DNA from: Rhodoblastus acidophilus
GTDB taxonomy: Bacteria; Pseudomonadota; Alphaproteobacteria; Rhizobiales; Beijerinckiaceae
Assembly: GCF_025961575.1 (NCBI RefSeq)
Contig: NZ_JAOQNX010000009.1
Span: 62,001-126,000, forward strand
Length of the DNA stretch: 64,000 nucleotides
Direction of reading: 5' to 3'
Part shown: piece after piece, positions 46,520-55,344 of the stretch
Numbering within the stretch: position 1 is the stretch's first letter
Layout: each line of letters starts with the position of its first letter
Made by a program: the position numbers and the translations under genes
The notes under the pieces: model-generated
Database searches by the model: none
The model's input: only the letters and a program-made list of their open reading frames with translations
Told to the model about the DNA's origin: nothing

Positions 46520-47383
46520 ATGATGAACCGCAACAGCGAATACGGCCCGAAACTTCTTGTGGCGCTTGCCGCGCTGGCCCTGTCGGGCGCGCCCGCCCTC
46601 GCCTTTTCGCTGGACGACCTCAATCCGTTCGGTCCCTCCAAATACGAGCAAAAAGTCGATCCGCAGGTTCCCGCCGACCATTTCTACAACGAGGGCCTGA
46701 CCAAGCTGGACAAGGGCGATTACGAAGGGGCGGCGAAAAAATTCGGCGAATTGCAGAAGAAGCATCCGTTCACCCAGCATGCGCGCAAGGCGCTGCTGAT
46801 GGAGGTCTACGCCAATTATCGCGACGGCAAGGCCACCGACACCACCACCGCCGCCGACCGCTATCTCACGCTCTATCCCACCTCGCCCGAAGCCGCCTAT
46901 GTCACCTATCTCGCGGGCCAGGTTCTGTTCGAAAACATGCCCGACATCCATCGCGACCAGGGCAACATGGTCCGGGCGATGAAATATTTCCAGGCCGTGG
47001 TGGAGAAATATCCGAAATCCGAATATGCCGCGGACGCCCGCTACAAGCTGCAGGTGGCGCGCGACCAGCTCGCCGCCTATGAGCTGAACGTCGGCCGATT
47101 CTACATGAAAAAGGAAAATTACGCGGCCGCGATCAACCGTTTCCGCGAGGTCCTGTTCAAGTATCAGACCACGCGTGAGGCCGAGGAGGCGCTGGAGCGT
47201 CTGACCGAATGCTATCTGGCCATCGGCGTCACCCATGAGGCGCAGACCGCCGCCGCCGTGCTCGGCGCGAATTATCCGAACTCGCCGTTCTACCAGGATG
47301 CGTTCGACCGGCTGAAGGGCCAGGGCCTGTCGCCGAAGGAGAGCCAGGACTCCTGGATCTCCAAGCTTTTCCGCAGCAGCTGA
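46520..47383 (+). CDS. bamD: Outer membrane assembly factor BamD, without lipidation cysteine
   Basis: 287 residues. TPR-rich protein of the BAM complex that inserts beta-barrel proteins in the outer membrane; TPR-like units are seen (DHFYNEGLTKLDKGDYEGAAKKFGELQKKHP, YLAGQVLFENMP, NVGRFYMKKENYAAAINRFREVL, EEALERLTECYLAIG). BamD is normally a lipoprotein with Cys at the end of the signal peptide. Here the signal region reads ALALSGAPALAFS with no Cys, and the only Cys of the protein is far downstream (TECYLA). Cleavage by signal peptidase I after ALA is more likely. Position after lpxC and before recN is conserved. Confidence 0.92.
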   Translation: MMNRNSEYGPKLLVALAALALSGAPALAFSLDDLNPFGPSKYEQKVDPQVPADHFYNEGLTKLDKGDYEGAAKKFGELQKKHPFTQHARKALLMEVYANYRDGKATDTTTAADRYLTLYPTSPEAAYVTYLAGQVLFENMPDIHRDQGNMVRAMKYFQAVVEKYPKSEYAADARYKLQVARDQLAAYELNVGRFYMKKENYAAAINRFREVLFKYQTTREAEEALERLTECYLAIGVTHEAQTAAAVLGANYPNSPFYQDAFDRLKGQGLSPKESQDSWISKLFRSS

Positions 47384-47445
47384 TCGTTTCTTGAATTCGC
47401 GCGGCGTTTTTGCGAGAAACACGTTCAACGCTGCGGAACACCAAC

Positions 47446-49116
47446 ATGCTCGTCCAGCTCGCGATCCGCGACATCGTCCTGATTGACCGGCTGGAGCTGG
47501 AGTTCGCCGCCGGCATGACCGTGCTCACCGGCGAAACCGGCGCAGGCAAAAGCATCCTGCTCGACGCCTTTTCGCTGGCGCTCGGCGGACGCGGCGACGG
47601 CGCCCTGGTGCGCGCCGGACAGCCGCAAGGGCAGATCACCGCCGTGTTCGATCTGGCCATCGACCACCCCGCCCGCCAGATCGCCGCGGAACAGGAGATT
47701 TTGGTCGACGGCGACCTGATCCTGCGCCGCCTGCAACTCGCCGATGGCCGCAGCCGCGCCTATGTCAACGACCAGCCGGTTTCCGTGCAGGTTTTGCGCG
47801 CGATTGGACGTGAGCTGGTGGAGATCCACGGCCAGCACGACGACCGGGCGCTGGCCGATCCCGCTTTGCACCGCAGGCTGGTCGATGCGTTTGGCGGGCT
47901 CGAGCCCTTGGCCGAATCGACGCGCTCGGCCCATGTGCAATGGCGCCACGCCGAACGGCTGCTGCAGGATGAGCGGGAAAAGATCGAGCTGGCGCGCAAG
48001 GAAGCCGATTACCTCCGCCATTCCTTCGACGAACTGTCAAAACTGCGCCCGGAGCCGGGCGAAGAGGAAAAACTCGCCGGCGAGCGCATCGCCATGCAGC
48101 AGGCCGAAAAAGTTTTTGGCGAGTTGCGCGACGCCCAGGACACGGTGTCGGGCGACGGTTCGCCGCTCGCCCAGCTTTCGGGCGTGCTGCGCCGGCTCGA
48201 CCGCCGCCAGCCCCAGGCGCCGGCGCTGATCGATCCCTGCCTTCAGGCGCTCGACGCCGCGCTCAACGCCCTCGACCATGCGCAGCAGGTTTTGGATCAG
48301 GCGCTGCGCGACGCGCGATTCGATCCGCGCGAGCTGGAGCGGGTGGAGGAGCGGCTGTTTGCGCTGCGCGCCGCCGCCCGTAAATATGGCGCGCCCGTCG
48401 AAAGCCTTTCGGTCCTGGCGCAAAAGATCGCCGACGATCTCGCCGCACTCGACGCCGGGGAAACCCGTCTGAAACAATTGGAGGCGGAGCGCGAGGCGAC
48501 GGAAGCCGCATTCCGCAAAAGCTGCGCGGCGCTGAGCAAGGCGCGCAAGAAGGCGGCGTCCGAGCTGGACAAGGCGGTCAACGCCGAACTGCCGCCATTA
48601 AAACTGGCGGACGCGAAATTTTCGACCGAGATCACCTTGGACGAGGCCAGCGCCAGTGCCGATGGGGCCGAAAAACTCGAGTTCTGGGTGCAAACAAATC
48701 CCGGCGCCCGCCCCGGCCCGATGATGAAAGTGGCGTCGGGCGGCGAGCTGTCGCGGTTCATGCTGGCGTTAAAGGTGGTTTTGGCGGATCGGGGCTCGGC
48801 GCCGACCCTGGTGTTCGACGAGATCGATTCGGGCGCGGGCGGCGCGGTGGCCGACGCCATCGGCCAAAGGCTGGCGCGACTGGCGCAGCGGGTGCAGGTT
48901 TTGACCGTGACCCACGCGCCGCAGGTGGCGGCGCGGGCGGAAAAACACCTGCGGATTTCCAAACACCTCGCCGACAAGGGCGCGCGGGCGGCGACCAGCG
49001 TGGCGCCGCTGGAGGACCGTCACCGGCTGGAGGAAATCGCGCGCATGCTGTCGGGGGCGAAAATCACCGATGAGGCGCGAGCGGCGGCGGCGCGGCTGAT
49101 GGACGGTACAGAGTAA
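47446..49116 (+). CDS. recN: DNA repair protein RecN
   Basis: 556 residues from the ATG at 47446; the frame opens 12 codons earlier but MLVQLAIRDIVLID is the family N-terminus. SMC-like ATPase with Walker A GETGAGKSI, a central coiled coil (about 150-360), the signature KVASGGELSRFMLALK and Walker B TLVFDEIDSGAGG. It acts in double-strand break repair. The lpxC-bamD-recN order is the alphaproteobacterial one, but ligA, which usually follows, is absent. Confidence 0.95.
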   Translation: MLVQLAIRDIVLIDRLELEFAAGMTVLTGETGAGKSILLDAFSLALGGRGDGALVRAGQPQGQITAVFDLAIDHPARQIAAEQEILVDGDLILRRLQLADGRSRAYVNDQPVSVQVLRAIGRELVEIHGQHDDRALADPALHRRLVDAFGGLEPLAESTRSAHVQWRHAERLLQDEREKIELARKEADYLRHSFDELSKLRPEPGEEEKLAGERIAMQQAEKVFGELRDAQDTVSGDGSPLAQLSGVLRRLDRRQPQAPALIDPCLQALDAALNALDHAQQVLDQALRDARFDPRELERVEERLFALRAAARKYGAPVESLSVLAQKIADDLAALDAGETRLKQLEAEREATEAAFRKSCAALSKARKKAASELDKAVNAELPPLKLADAKFSTEITLDEASASADGAEKLEFWVQTNPGARPGPMMKVASGGELSRFMLALKVVLADRGSAPTLVFDEIDSGAGGAVADAIGQRLARLAQRVQVLTVTHAPQVAARAEKHLRISKHLADKGARAATSVAPLEDRHRLEEIARMLSGAKITDEARAAAARLMDGTE

Positions 49117-49140
49117 GCGCGTTGAAGCCGCCGCGGGAAA

Positions 49141-49169
49141 GTATTACCTTCTTGGAATGGAGGTAATAC
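49141..49169. promoter_or_regulatory. Palindromic operator over the antitoxin ribosome site
   Basis: GTATTACCT (49141-49149) and AGGTAATAC (49161-49169) are perfect 9-bp inverted repeats separated by 11 bases, ending three bases before the antitoxin ATG and covering its GGAGG. AbrB/MazE-type antitoxins bind such dyads to repress their own operon. Autoregulation is inferred. Confidence 0.65.
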
Positions 49170-49171
49170 CC

Positions 49172-49438
49172 ATGGCGACGACGGTCACGGTCAAGGGTCA
49201 GGTCACGCTGCCGAAAGCGGTCCGCGACGCCGCCGGCATCAAGCCTGGAGACCGCGTGGAAGTGCGCGCCGCGCCCGGCGGCGGCATTCTGATCGAGCGG
49301 GAACAACAGGCGCCGGCTGATGTCGATGCGTTCCGTCGCCAGTTGCAGGAGGTCGCGCGCCGACAGCCTTTTCGCGGCGGGCCGCTGACCGGCATGACAA
49401 GCGATGAAATCATGCAATTGCTGCGTGGCGAGGAATGA
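49172..49438 (+). CDS. AbrB/SpoVT-type antitoxin (VapB-like)
   Basis: 88 residues from the ATG at 49172, preceded by GGAGG; an ATG five codons upstream lies before that site and is rejected. The N-terminal swapped-hairpin DNA-binding domain (TVTVKGQVTLPKAVRDAAGIKPGDRVEVR) is classical; the C-terminal half (PLTGMTSDEIMQLLRGEE) is the type that neutralises PIN toxins. The stop overlaps the start of a broken vapC gene, so the original operon layout is preserved while the toxin is lost. Confidence 0.9.
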   Translation: MATTVTVKGQVTLPKAVRDAAGIKPGDRVEVRAAPGGGILIEREQQAPADVDAFRRQLQEVARRQPFRGGPLTGMTSDEIMQLLRGEE

Positions 49439-49580
49439 TTCTCGTCGACACCAATATCCTCATCGACATTTTTCAGAACGACGCCGTCTGGGCGGAAAAA
49501 TCCATGGAAGCCATGGCGCAGGCGGCGGCGCGCGTTATCGCAAGTATTTTCCCGACGTGCGCTTATTGAAGCCGGAATGA
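49435..49580 (+). pseudogene. Remnant of VapC-type PIN-domain toxin
   Basis: The ATG at 49435 overlaps the antitoxin stop. The frame begins like VapC (MILVDTNILIDIF, catalytic Asp5) but stops after 44 residues. About 33 codons in, another frame (49533-49577) reads RYRKYFPDVRLLKPE followed by a stop, which is the usual VapC C-terminus. A normal VapC has about 130 residues, so roughly 80-90 central codons, carrying the other catalytic acids, were deleted with a frame change. The toxin must be inactive. Confidence 0.85.
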
Positions 49581-49616
49581 TCTCGCCAATGCCGCCGCTC
49601 CGGCGAGCGGGACCTC

Positions 49617-49648
49617 GTGGATGCCCGCGACAAGCGCGGGCATGACGT
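49617..49648. repeat. Dispersed palindrome (GGATGCCCGCG type)
   Basis: GTGG-ATGCCCGCG-ACAAG-CGCGGGCAT-GACGT: perfect 9-bp stem with an ACAAG loop. The same design recurs at 62343-62374, with matching flanks GTGG and GACGT, so the two belong to one dispersed repeat family. Confidence 0.75.
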
Positions 49649-49671
49649 CTCAAGGCGGAATGGCGTCGCGC

Positions 49672-50499
49672 TCAAAAAGCCCAGTAGGCGCGGGCGTGGG
49701 GCGCGCCGTACCACAGCGCCAGTCCGAACAGCACCGTGCGGATATTGAAAACGCTGAACAGATCGAGCCAGCTCCGGGCCGGCGCGGGCTCGCTCGCCGC
49801 GCCCTCGACATAATGGCCGGCGCGTAGCCAGGGCAGCCAAAAGGTTCGACAGAATTCGGCGTTGAGGAAATCGCAATGCGACAGGCCGGCATGGCGCCGG
49901 TCGCGGACCCAGGGTTTGCGAAAACCGTTCGCGCCCGCGGAGCCATAGCCGAAGGTGACGGCCTCCGCCACCGCGGGCCAGATGTCGCGCGCGCCGATGT
50001 CGTTGATCAGCGGCCCGTTGAAACGGGTTTTGTGATCGTCCCAGCAAAAACTCGACGGCGTCACGCCGCCGCAGAAAATGATCCGGTCGAAGGTGAGGTC
50101 CGCGCATTCGCGCAAGACATGGGCGAACACATAGGCGCCAAAGCTGTGGGCGATCACCGAGACCGGGACGGCGCTCTCGCCGACGATCTCGCGGATTTGC
50201 GCCTTGGCCTGTTCGATGGCGCGGCGGCGAAAGCGCCCGACCGGCGCCAGGAACCGGAACAGGTCGACATAGCCGTAATTGGCGAGATGGGCGACCAGGC
50301 CCTCACTGCGCAAGGTCGCTTCGATCTCAGGGCGCCAAAGGGTGTTGGAGCGGATGCCGTGAATGAGAATGACGACGGGCGGCTCCTCCGGCGAACGGTC
50401 GCGCATGACCGGCGCCGAGCACGGAAACGTTGTCCCGCTCCCCGCGAATTTCTCAGACTGGACGATGTGTTGCGGCAAGGGGCGCTCGTCGAAATTCAT
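49672..50499 (-). CDS. Putative alpha/beta-fold hydrolase
   Basis: 275 residues from the ATG at 50499. A VVILIHGIRSNTLW oxyanion segment, nucleophile motif IAHSFGAY (Ser in AHSFG) and a His late in the protein (GLSHCDFLN) support a serine hydrolase fold without signal peptide. The hydrophobic C-terminal end (IRTVLFGLALWYGAPHARAYWAF) may associate with membranes. A downstream ATG (residue 32) is possible but would remove little of the fold. Substrate unknown. Confidence 0.75.
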   Translation of the reverse strand: MNFDERPLPQHIVQSEKFAGSGTTFPCSAPVMRDRSPEEPPVVILIHGIRSNTLWRPEIEATLRSEGLVAHLANYGYVDLFRFLAPVGRFRRRAIEQAKAQIREIVGESAVPVSVIAHSFGAYVFAHVLRECADLTFDRIIFCGGVTPSSFCWDDHKTRFNGPLINDIGARDIWPAVAEAVTFGYGSAGANGFRKPWVRDRRHAGLSHCDFLNAEFCRTFWLPWLRAGHYVEGAASEPAPARSWLDLFSVFNIRTVLFGLALWYGAPHARAYWAF

Positions 50500-50593
50500 T
50501 GATCTGCATCAATATGACGGGAGAAAGGGTTGCGTTCAAGTCTCGCCGCGCAATCGTCGCGGCCGAGGCGATCCAGCCTGCGAGGCGCCGAGT

Positions 50594-50625
50594 CGTGGAT
50601 TGCTTCGCTCCGCTCGCAATGACGG
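50594..50625. repeat. Dispersed repeat (GGATTGCTTCGCTCCGCTCG type)
   Basis: CGTGGATTGCTTCGC followed by TCCGCTCGCAATGACGG, an imperfect palindrome (ATTGC with GCAAT) common between genes in Hyphomicrobiales. It lies in the 175-base space between the hydrolase and ettA, which holds no gene. Confidence 0.7.
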
Positions 50626-50633
50626 CGGAGAGA

Positions 50634-50665
50634 GCAAAGAAAAGGCCGGGCAAATCGCCCGGCCT
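50634..50665 (-). terminator. Rho-independent terminator of ettA
   Basis: Read on the minus strand, AGGCCGGGC-GATTT-GCCCGGCCT (stem arms 50657-50665 and 50643-50651) is followed by TTCTTTGC. A perfect 9-bp GC-rich stem with a T-rich tail, ten bases after the ettA stop. Confidence 0.8.
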
Positions 50666-50674
50666 CGAAAACAA

Positions 50675-52327
50675 TCAGCGGCTGAATTTCTTGTACTTTA
50701 GCCGGTGCGGGATGACGCTGTCCACGCCCAGGCGGCGCTTCTTGTCTTCCTCGTAATCGGCGAAATTGCCTTCGAACCACTCCACATGGCTGTCGCCTTC
50801 GAAGGCCAGCATGTGCGTGGCGATGCGGTCGAGGAAGAAGCGATCATGCGAGATGATCACCGCGCAGCCCGCGTACTCTTCCAAGGCCTCTTCCAGCGCG
50901 CGCAGCGTGTCGACGTCGAGGTCGTTGGTCGGTTCGTCGAGCAGCAGGACGTTGGCGCCCTTCTTCAGCATTTTCGCCAGATGCACGCGGTTGCGCTCGC
51001 CGCCCGAGAGCATGCCCACCTTCTTCTGCTGGTCGGCGCCCTTGAAATTGAAGGTCGAGCAATAGCCGCGCGAATTGATCTCGCGCTTGCCGAGATAGAT
51101 CACGTCATTGCCGCCGGAAATCTCTTCCCAGACGGTCTTCTTGTCGTCCAGCGCGTCGCGCGACTGGTCGACATAGCCGAGCTGCACGCTCTCGCCGATC
51201 TCGATCGCGCCGCCATCGGGCTTTTCCTGGCCGGTGATCATGCGGAACAAAGTGGTTTTACCCGCGCCGTTCGGGCCGATCACGCCGACAATGCCGCCCG
51301 GCGGCAGTTTGAAGGAGAGATCGTCGATGAGCAGCTTATCGGCGAACGCCTTGTTCAAATTCTTGAACTCGATGACATTCTGGCCAAGACGCTCGGCGAC
51401 GGGAATGATGATTTCGGCCGTGCCCGGCGCCTTGTCGTTCTGCTTGGCGACCAGCTCCTCATAGCGCTGGATACGCGCCTTGGACTTGGCCTGGCGCGCC
51501 TTGGGGCTGGAGGAAATCCACGAGCTTTCCGCCTCGATGGCGCGCTGGCGCGCCTCGTCTTCGCGGCCTTCCTGGGCCAGACGCTTCTGCTTCTGCACCA
51601 GCCAGGACGAGTAATTGCCCTCGTAGGGAATGCCGCGGCCGCGATCCAGCTCGAGAATCCAGCTGGTGACATTGTCAAGGAAGTAACGGTCATGGGTGAC
51701 GATCAGGATCGCGCCGGGATATTCGCGCAAATGGCCTTCCAGCCAGTTCACCGTCTCGGCGTCCAGATGGTTGGTCGGTTCGTCGAGCAGCAGCAATTCC
51801 GGCTGCTCCAGCAGCAGCTTGCACAAGGCCACGCGGCGGCGCTCGCCGCCCGACAGTTTCGACACTTCCCAATCGTCGGGCGGGCAGCCCAGGGCGTCCA
51901 TGGCCTGGTCGACCTGGCTGTCGAGGTCCCACAGGTTTTTGGCTTCGATCTCGTCCTGGAGACGGGTCATTTCGTCCGCCGTCTCGTCCGAATAATTCAT
52001 GGCGAGATCGTTGTAGCGATCCAGAATGTCCTTCTTTTCCTTGACGCCGAGCATGACGTTGCCGCGCACGTCGAGGCTGTCGTCGAGCTTGGGCTCCTGC
52101 GGCAGGTAGCCGACGCGCGCGCCCTCCGCCACCCAGGCCTCGCCATTATAATCCTTGTCCATGCCGGCCATGATCTTCAGCAGGGTGGATTTACCCGCGC
52201 CGTTGACGCCGAGCACGCCGATCTTGGCGTCGGGGTAGAAGGAGAGATGGACATTGTCCAAGACCTTCTTGCCGCCCGGCCAAGCCTTGGACAGCCCCTG
52301 CATGTGATAAATGAATTGCCGCGCCAT
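50675..52327 (-). CDS. ettA: Energy-dependent translational throttle protein EttA (ABC-F)
   Basis: 550 residues from the ATG at 52327; the frame is open far upstream but [20 protein letters not shown] is the family N-terminus. Two ABC ATPase domains without membrane segments: Walker [10 protein letters not shown] and GPNGAGKTT, signatures [11 protein letters not shown] and [11 protein letters not shown], Walker [13 protein letters not shown] and [12 protein letters not shown]. The arm region between beta strands is present and the inter-domain linker is charged. EttA binds the ribosomal E site and gates elongation by ATP/ADP ratio. Confidence 0.95.
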   Translation of the reverse strand: MARQFIYHMQGLSKAWPGGKKVLDNVHLSFYPDAKIGVLGVNGAGKSTLLKIMAGMDKDYNGEAWVAEGARVGYLPQEPKLDDSLDVRGNVMLGVKEKKDILDRYNDLAMNYSDETADEMTRLQDEIEAKNLWDLDSQVDQAMDALGCPPDDWEVSKLSGGERRRVALCKLLLEQPELLLLDEPTNHLDAETVNWLEGHLREYPGAILIVTHDRYFLDNVTSWILELDRGRGIPYEGNYSSWLVQKQKRLAQEGREDEARQRAIEAESSWISSSPKARQAKSKARIQRYEELVAKQNDKAPGTAEIIIPVAERLGQNVIEFKNLNKAFADKLLIDDLSFKLPPGGIVGVIGPNGAGKTTLFRMITGQEKPDGGAIEIGESVQLGYVDQSRDALDDKKTVWEEISGGNDVIYLGKREINSRGYCSTFNFKGADQQKKVGMLSGGERNRVHLAKMLKKGANVLLLDEPTNDLDVDTLRALEEALEEYAGCAVIISHDRFFLDRIATHMLAFEGDSHVEWFEGNFADYEEDKKRRLGVDSVIPHRLKYKKFSR

Positions 52328-52501
52328 ATTGGTTCCCTGTCGCCGGTTTTTCCGGTGTTTGCTGGGTCGATCTTGTAGCGGCGGGGCCGGCTGGACGCAA
52401 AGGGGAATATGGGGATGAACGCGTTTCCCCGGCATCGGCGCCTTAATTCTCGCCGCGCTTTGCGTTAAGGAAAATCGAGCCGCTCGCCAGCCGGAGCCCG
52501 C

Positions 52502-54328
52502 ATGCCTGAATTCGACAGAGATTTTACCTCCGAGCCGTCCATCACGCGGTTTCCGCCCAAAGCCGCGCCAGGCGCCGCGCCCAAAACGCCGCCAGGTCCG
52601 TCGCCGGCGCCCGCCAGCCTCGCCAGCGATTCGCCGCTCGCGCCGGAGGCCTATGCGCCGCCGGCGACCTGCGCCGTGCGTCTCGCCCGATTCGTCGAGG
52701 TCGCCGGGGCCGCGCCCACCCCCTTCGCGCTGGGACTGCTGGCGCCGGCGGGCGGCGGCAAGACCAGCGCCCTCGGCTGGGTCGAGGCGCGCGCGCAAAA
52801 GCAGGGCGGCCTGGTGGTCGCCCGGTTCGAAGCCGCCGATCTCGCCGCCGACCCGGAGCGCGCGCTGGCCGCCGGTCTGTATCGCGCGCTGGCGCCGACG
52901 CAATCCGCGCTGGTCGCCGTGGCCGCGCGCGAGGCGGAGGAGGCTTCCGCAACGTCACACACGCAGGACAGACTGGATGATTTGCGCAAAAAGCTGATCG
53001 CCGAGCGCCAAGCGCTCGCCGATCATCAGGAGCGCCGCGCCGCTTTGCCCGAGACAGTGCTTTATGACCTGCCGGGCACGCAGGTCGACACATTCGCGCG
53101 GCGGATGCGCGGCGGGTTCGAGGCGCGCATGCAGGCCTTCGGCCTCAGCGGCGATCCGCTGCTGGCCTTCAAGGATTTCACCCGCGATCTCGCGGCGCTC
53201 GACGGGACGCGCGCGCGCATTTTCGCCTGTTTGCGCTCGCTTTACGCCTATAAGGGCCAGACCTCGCTGCTGGTCTATGCCGTGCTCTTGTACCTGCTGG
53301 CGCAAGGACTGGACTGGGCGTCGCTGCACAAGGCCGATTGGCTCGGCTGGCTGTCGCGCACCCACGAGGCCGGCGCGCAGACCGCCGAATACCTGCGCGA
53401 CAGGCTCGGACCGCTCGACGCCGCCGCGACCTTGGCAACCTGGCTCGCTCTGTTCTGCATCGGCCTGAATCTGTGGCGCGCTTACGCCTTTTCCGCGCCG
53501 CTGTTGCGCGCGGCGAAAAAACTCGACGAAGACGTGGCGGCCCGGGCCCCCGAGGCCGACGAGGCGGTCGCCAGCCAGGCGCGGGTGGTCGAGCGGCTGG
53601 CGGCCCAGACCGCCGCCGCCAAACAGCAGGCCGCCGAGGCCGAGCGGCGCGCCGAAAGCGCCGGCGCCCTCGCGCCCGCCTTCCTGGAGCGCGACGCCGC
53701 CGGCCAGAAGCGCGAGCAGGCGCTGGCCTTGTTGAGCGCATTGTCGGCCGGGCTGGCGAAGAAGGGCGGGCGCGCCGTGGTGATCGTCGACGGCTTTGAA
53801 AAGGTTTTGGCGGGCGGCGCGCTGCTCGAGCGTCTGGCGCATCTCTTGGCGCGGCCCGGCCTTGTCTCGATCTTCGCGCTCGATCCGGCGCTGTGCGACG
53901 CCTCGAGCCAGGCGCGGCTGCTGCAATTGCCGCTGCGGCTCAACGCCGGCGCCTTCGATTCGCCGAGCTATGCGCCGCTCGACGCGTCGCTGTCGGCGCT
54001 GGAGGAGCGGATGCTGGTCTCGCTGGCGCCGCTGGTCGGCGACACGCCGCGGGCGAAAAAACGGCTGCGGAATTTTTATCTGTTCCTGCGTCCGGCGCGC
54101 GGCGCCGACGACAAGCTGGCGCCGGTGCTGGCCTTCGCCATCGCCACGGAAATGGCGGGCGGCGCGGAGCGCGAGGCGCTGGAGACGCTGGTGGCGGGCG
54201 GGCATCCCGACGTGGCGCGGGCGCCTTTGTTCGCCGACATGCTGAAGGCGACGCAGGACATTGGCGGGCCGCTGGAGGCGGAAAACCTGCGCCGCGCGGT
54301 GGCGCTCGCGCGGGTCGTGGCGGGGTGA
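52502..54328 (+). CDS. KAP-like P-loop NTPase with two membrane helices
   Basis: 608 residues. A Pro/Ala-rich N-terminus (about 20-50), a P-loop near residues 81-90 (APAGGGKTS; first Gly of Walker A replaced by Ala) and a Walker-B-like strand near residue 425 ([12 protein letters not shown]). Between them lie two membrane helices (about 258-275 and 314-335) and an Ala/Arg/Glu coiled coil (about 345-405). Membrane helices inserted inside the P-loop domain are the hallmark of KAP-family NTPases; this match is by architecture, not by strong motif identity. It stands alone, with no toxin, nuclease or defence partner next to it. Confidence 0.65.
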   Translation: MPEFDRDFTSEPSITRFPPKAAPGAAPKTPPGPSPAPASLASDSPLAPEAYAPPATCAVRLARFVEVAGAAPTPFALGLLAPAGGGKTSALGWVEARAQKQGGLVVARFEAADLAADPERALAAGLYRALAPTQSALVAVAAREAEEASATSHTQDRLDDLRKKLIAERQALADHQERRAALPETVLYDLPGTQVDTFARRMRGGFEARMQAFGLSGDPLLAFKDFTRDLAALDGTRARIFACLRSLYAYKGQTSLLVYAVLLYLLAQGLDWASLHKADWLGWLSRTHEAGAQTAEYLRDRLGPLDAAATLATWLALFCIGLNLWRAYAFSAPLLRAAKKLDEDVAARAPEADEAVASQARVVERLAAQTAAAKQQAAEAERRAESAGALAPAFLERDAAGQKREQALALLSALSAGLAKKGGRAVVIVDGFEKVLAGGALLERLAHLLARPGLVSIFALDPALCDASSQARLLQLPLRLNAGAFDSPSYAPLDASLSALEERMLVSLAPLVGDTPRAKKRLRNFYLFLRPARGADDKLAPVLAFAIATEMAGGAEREALETLVAGGHPDVARAPLFADMLKATQDIGGPLEAENLRRAVALARVVAG

Positions 54329-54337
54329 CGGGCGCCC

Positions 54338-54482
54338 CCTTCTCCCCTTGCGGGAGAAGGGGGATCGCGCTGAAAGCGCGAGACGGATGAGGGGTTTGTC
54401 AGTTCGATGATGGCGCCGTCGCATCGCGGCGCCCCCTCATCCGGCCCCTTCGGGGCCACCTTCTCCCGCAAGGGGAGAAGGG
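54338..54482. repeat. Inverted pair of REP-like elements
   Basis: Left unit: CCTTCTCC-CCTTGCG-GGAGAAGG to GATGAGGGG (about 54338-54396). Right unit: its inverse, CCCCTCATCCGG to CCTTCTCCCGCAAGGGGAGAAGG (about 54431-54482). Together they could fold into one long cruciform. The same unit occurs once at 7385-7431. They fill the gap between two convergent genes (ends at 54328 and 54490) and may help end both transcripts. Confidence 0.8.
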
Positions 54483-54489
54483 AGCGCCC

Positions 54490-55209
54490 TCACATCATTC
54501 CGGTCTTGCTCTCGAGCGTCATGCCGGAAAACGGCTCGATCCAGACCAGTTGATCCAGCACCCGGGTCACGCCCGGAATGTTTTCCGCCGCGCAGATCAG
54601 CGCCGCGCGCTGACGCTCGTCAAAAATCTCGCCGGTGAGCGTCACCACGCCGCGGTCCACGGTCACGTCGAGCGTGCGCGGCGAGGCAAAACCCTGCTCC
54701 TTCAATTCCGCGATCAGCCGGTCGAGGATCGCCTGATCGTCGAGCGGCGCCGCCGGCGCCGAGGCCTGGCGGCAGGCGGTCAGGGCGCGCAACAGATCGG
54801 AGCGGGTGACGATGCCGACCAGTTCGTCGCCGGTGACCACCGGAACCCGCTTGACCTTGCGCTTGTCCATCACCGCGACGATCTCGCTGAGCGAGGCGTT
54901 GGCGGCGACGGTGACGACGTCGCGGGTCATGACGTCGCCGACCTTGCGGCTGTGGCTCATCACATAGGCTTCGGCGACCTCGCCGGGCCCCAGCAAAAAT
55001 TCGATCCAGCGCGGCCGGCGCTTGGCCGTGCCAATCTCCACCCGGTGCAAGAAGTCGCTCTCGCTGACGATCCCCACCAGCCGGCCGGCGGCGTCGAGCA
55101 CAGGCAGGCCGGACGCGCGGATCGACAACAGGATGTTCACGGCTTCGTCGATGGTGGCCTCGGCCGCCACCGTTTTGACGTCCCGGGTCATGATATCCGA
55201 CGCTCTCAT
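54490..55209 (-). CDS. CBS-CBS-BON domain protein
   Basis: 239 residues. Two CBS domains (about 1-60, starting MRASDIMTRDVKTVAAEATI, and about 90-145, VGDVMTRDVVTVAANASL) that usually sense adenine nucleotides, followed by a BON domain (about 157-225, LDVTVDRGVVTLTGEIFDERQRAALICAAENIPGV) that may bind membranes or phospholipid. No catalytic part. Such proteins are thought to be stress or energy sensors. Single gene with its own upstream region shared with the divergent tetR gene. Confidence 0.9.
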   Translation of the reverse strand: MRASDIMTRDVKTVAAEATIDEAVNILLSIRASGLPVLDAAGRLVGIVSESDFLHRVEIGTAKRRPRWIEFLLGPGEVAEAYVMSHSRKVGDVMTRDVVTVAANASLSEIVAVMDKRKVKRVPVVTGDELVGIVTRSDLLRALTACRQASAPAAPLDDQAILDRLIAELKEQGFASPRTLDVTVDRGVVTLTGEIFDERQRAALICAAENIPGVTRVLDQLVWIEPFSGMTLESKTGMM

Positions 55210-55311
55210 GGAAGCTCCCTCCGCGGCGCCTGCGCCTCATCGGAGATTATACACCTGCCGGCGCAAATCGTTGACCCCGATCAAGGCTTGCTTTTGGCCC
55301 CGCGTCGATAG

Positions 55312-55327
55312 ATGACCGTGAGGTCAT
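55312..55327. promoter_or_regulatory. TetR-type palindromic operator
   Basis: ATGACC-GTGA-GGTCAT, a perfect 6-bp inverted repeat with a 4-base centre, ends 17 bases before the tetR ATG. Size, symmetry and place suit an autoregulatory TetR operator. Confidence 0.6.
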
Positions 55328-55344
55328 TTTTTTGGAGGTTCAGA

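Noticed and set aside
48000-49600. A mobile element or genomic island around the toxin-antitoxin remnant
   Set aside because: No integrase, transposase, attachment repeats or composition shift is visible; the tRNA gene at 16500 also has no integrase or repeat of its 3' end nearby.
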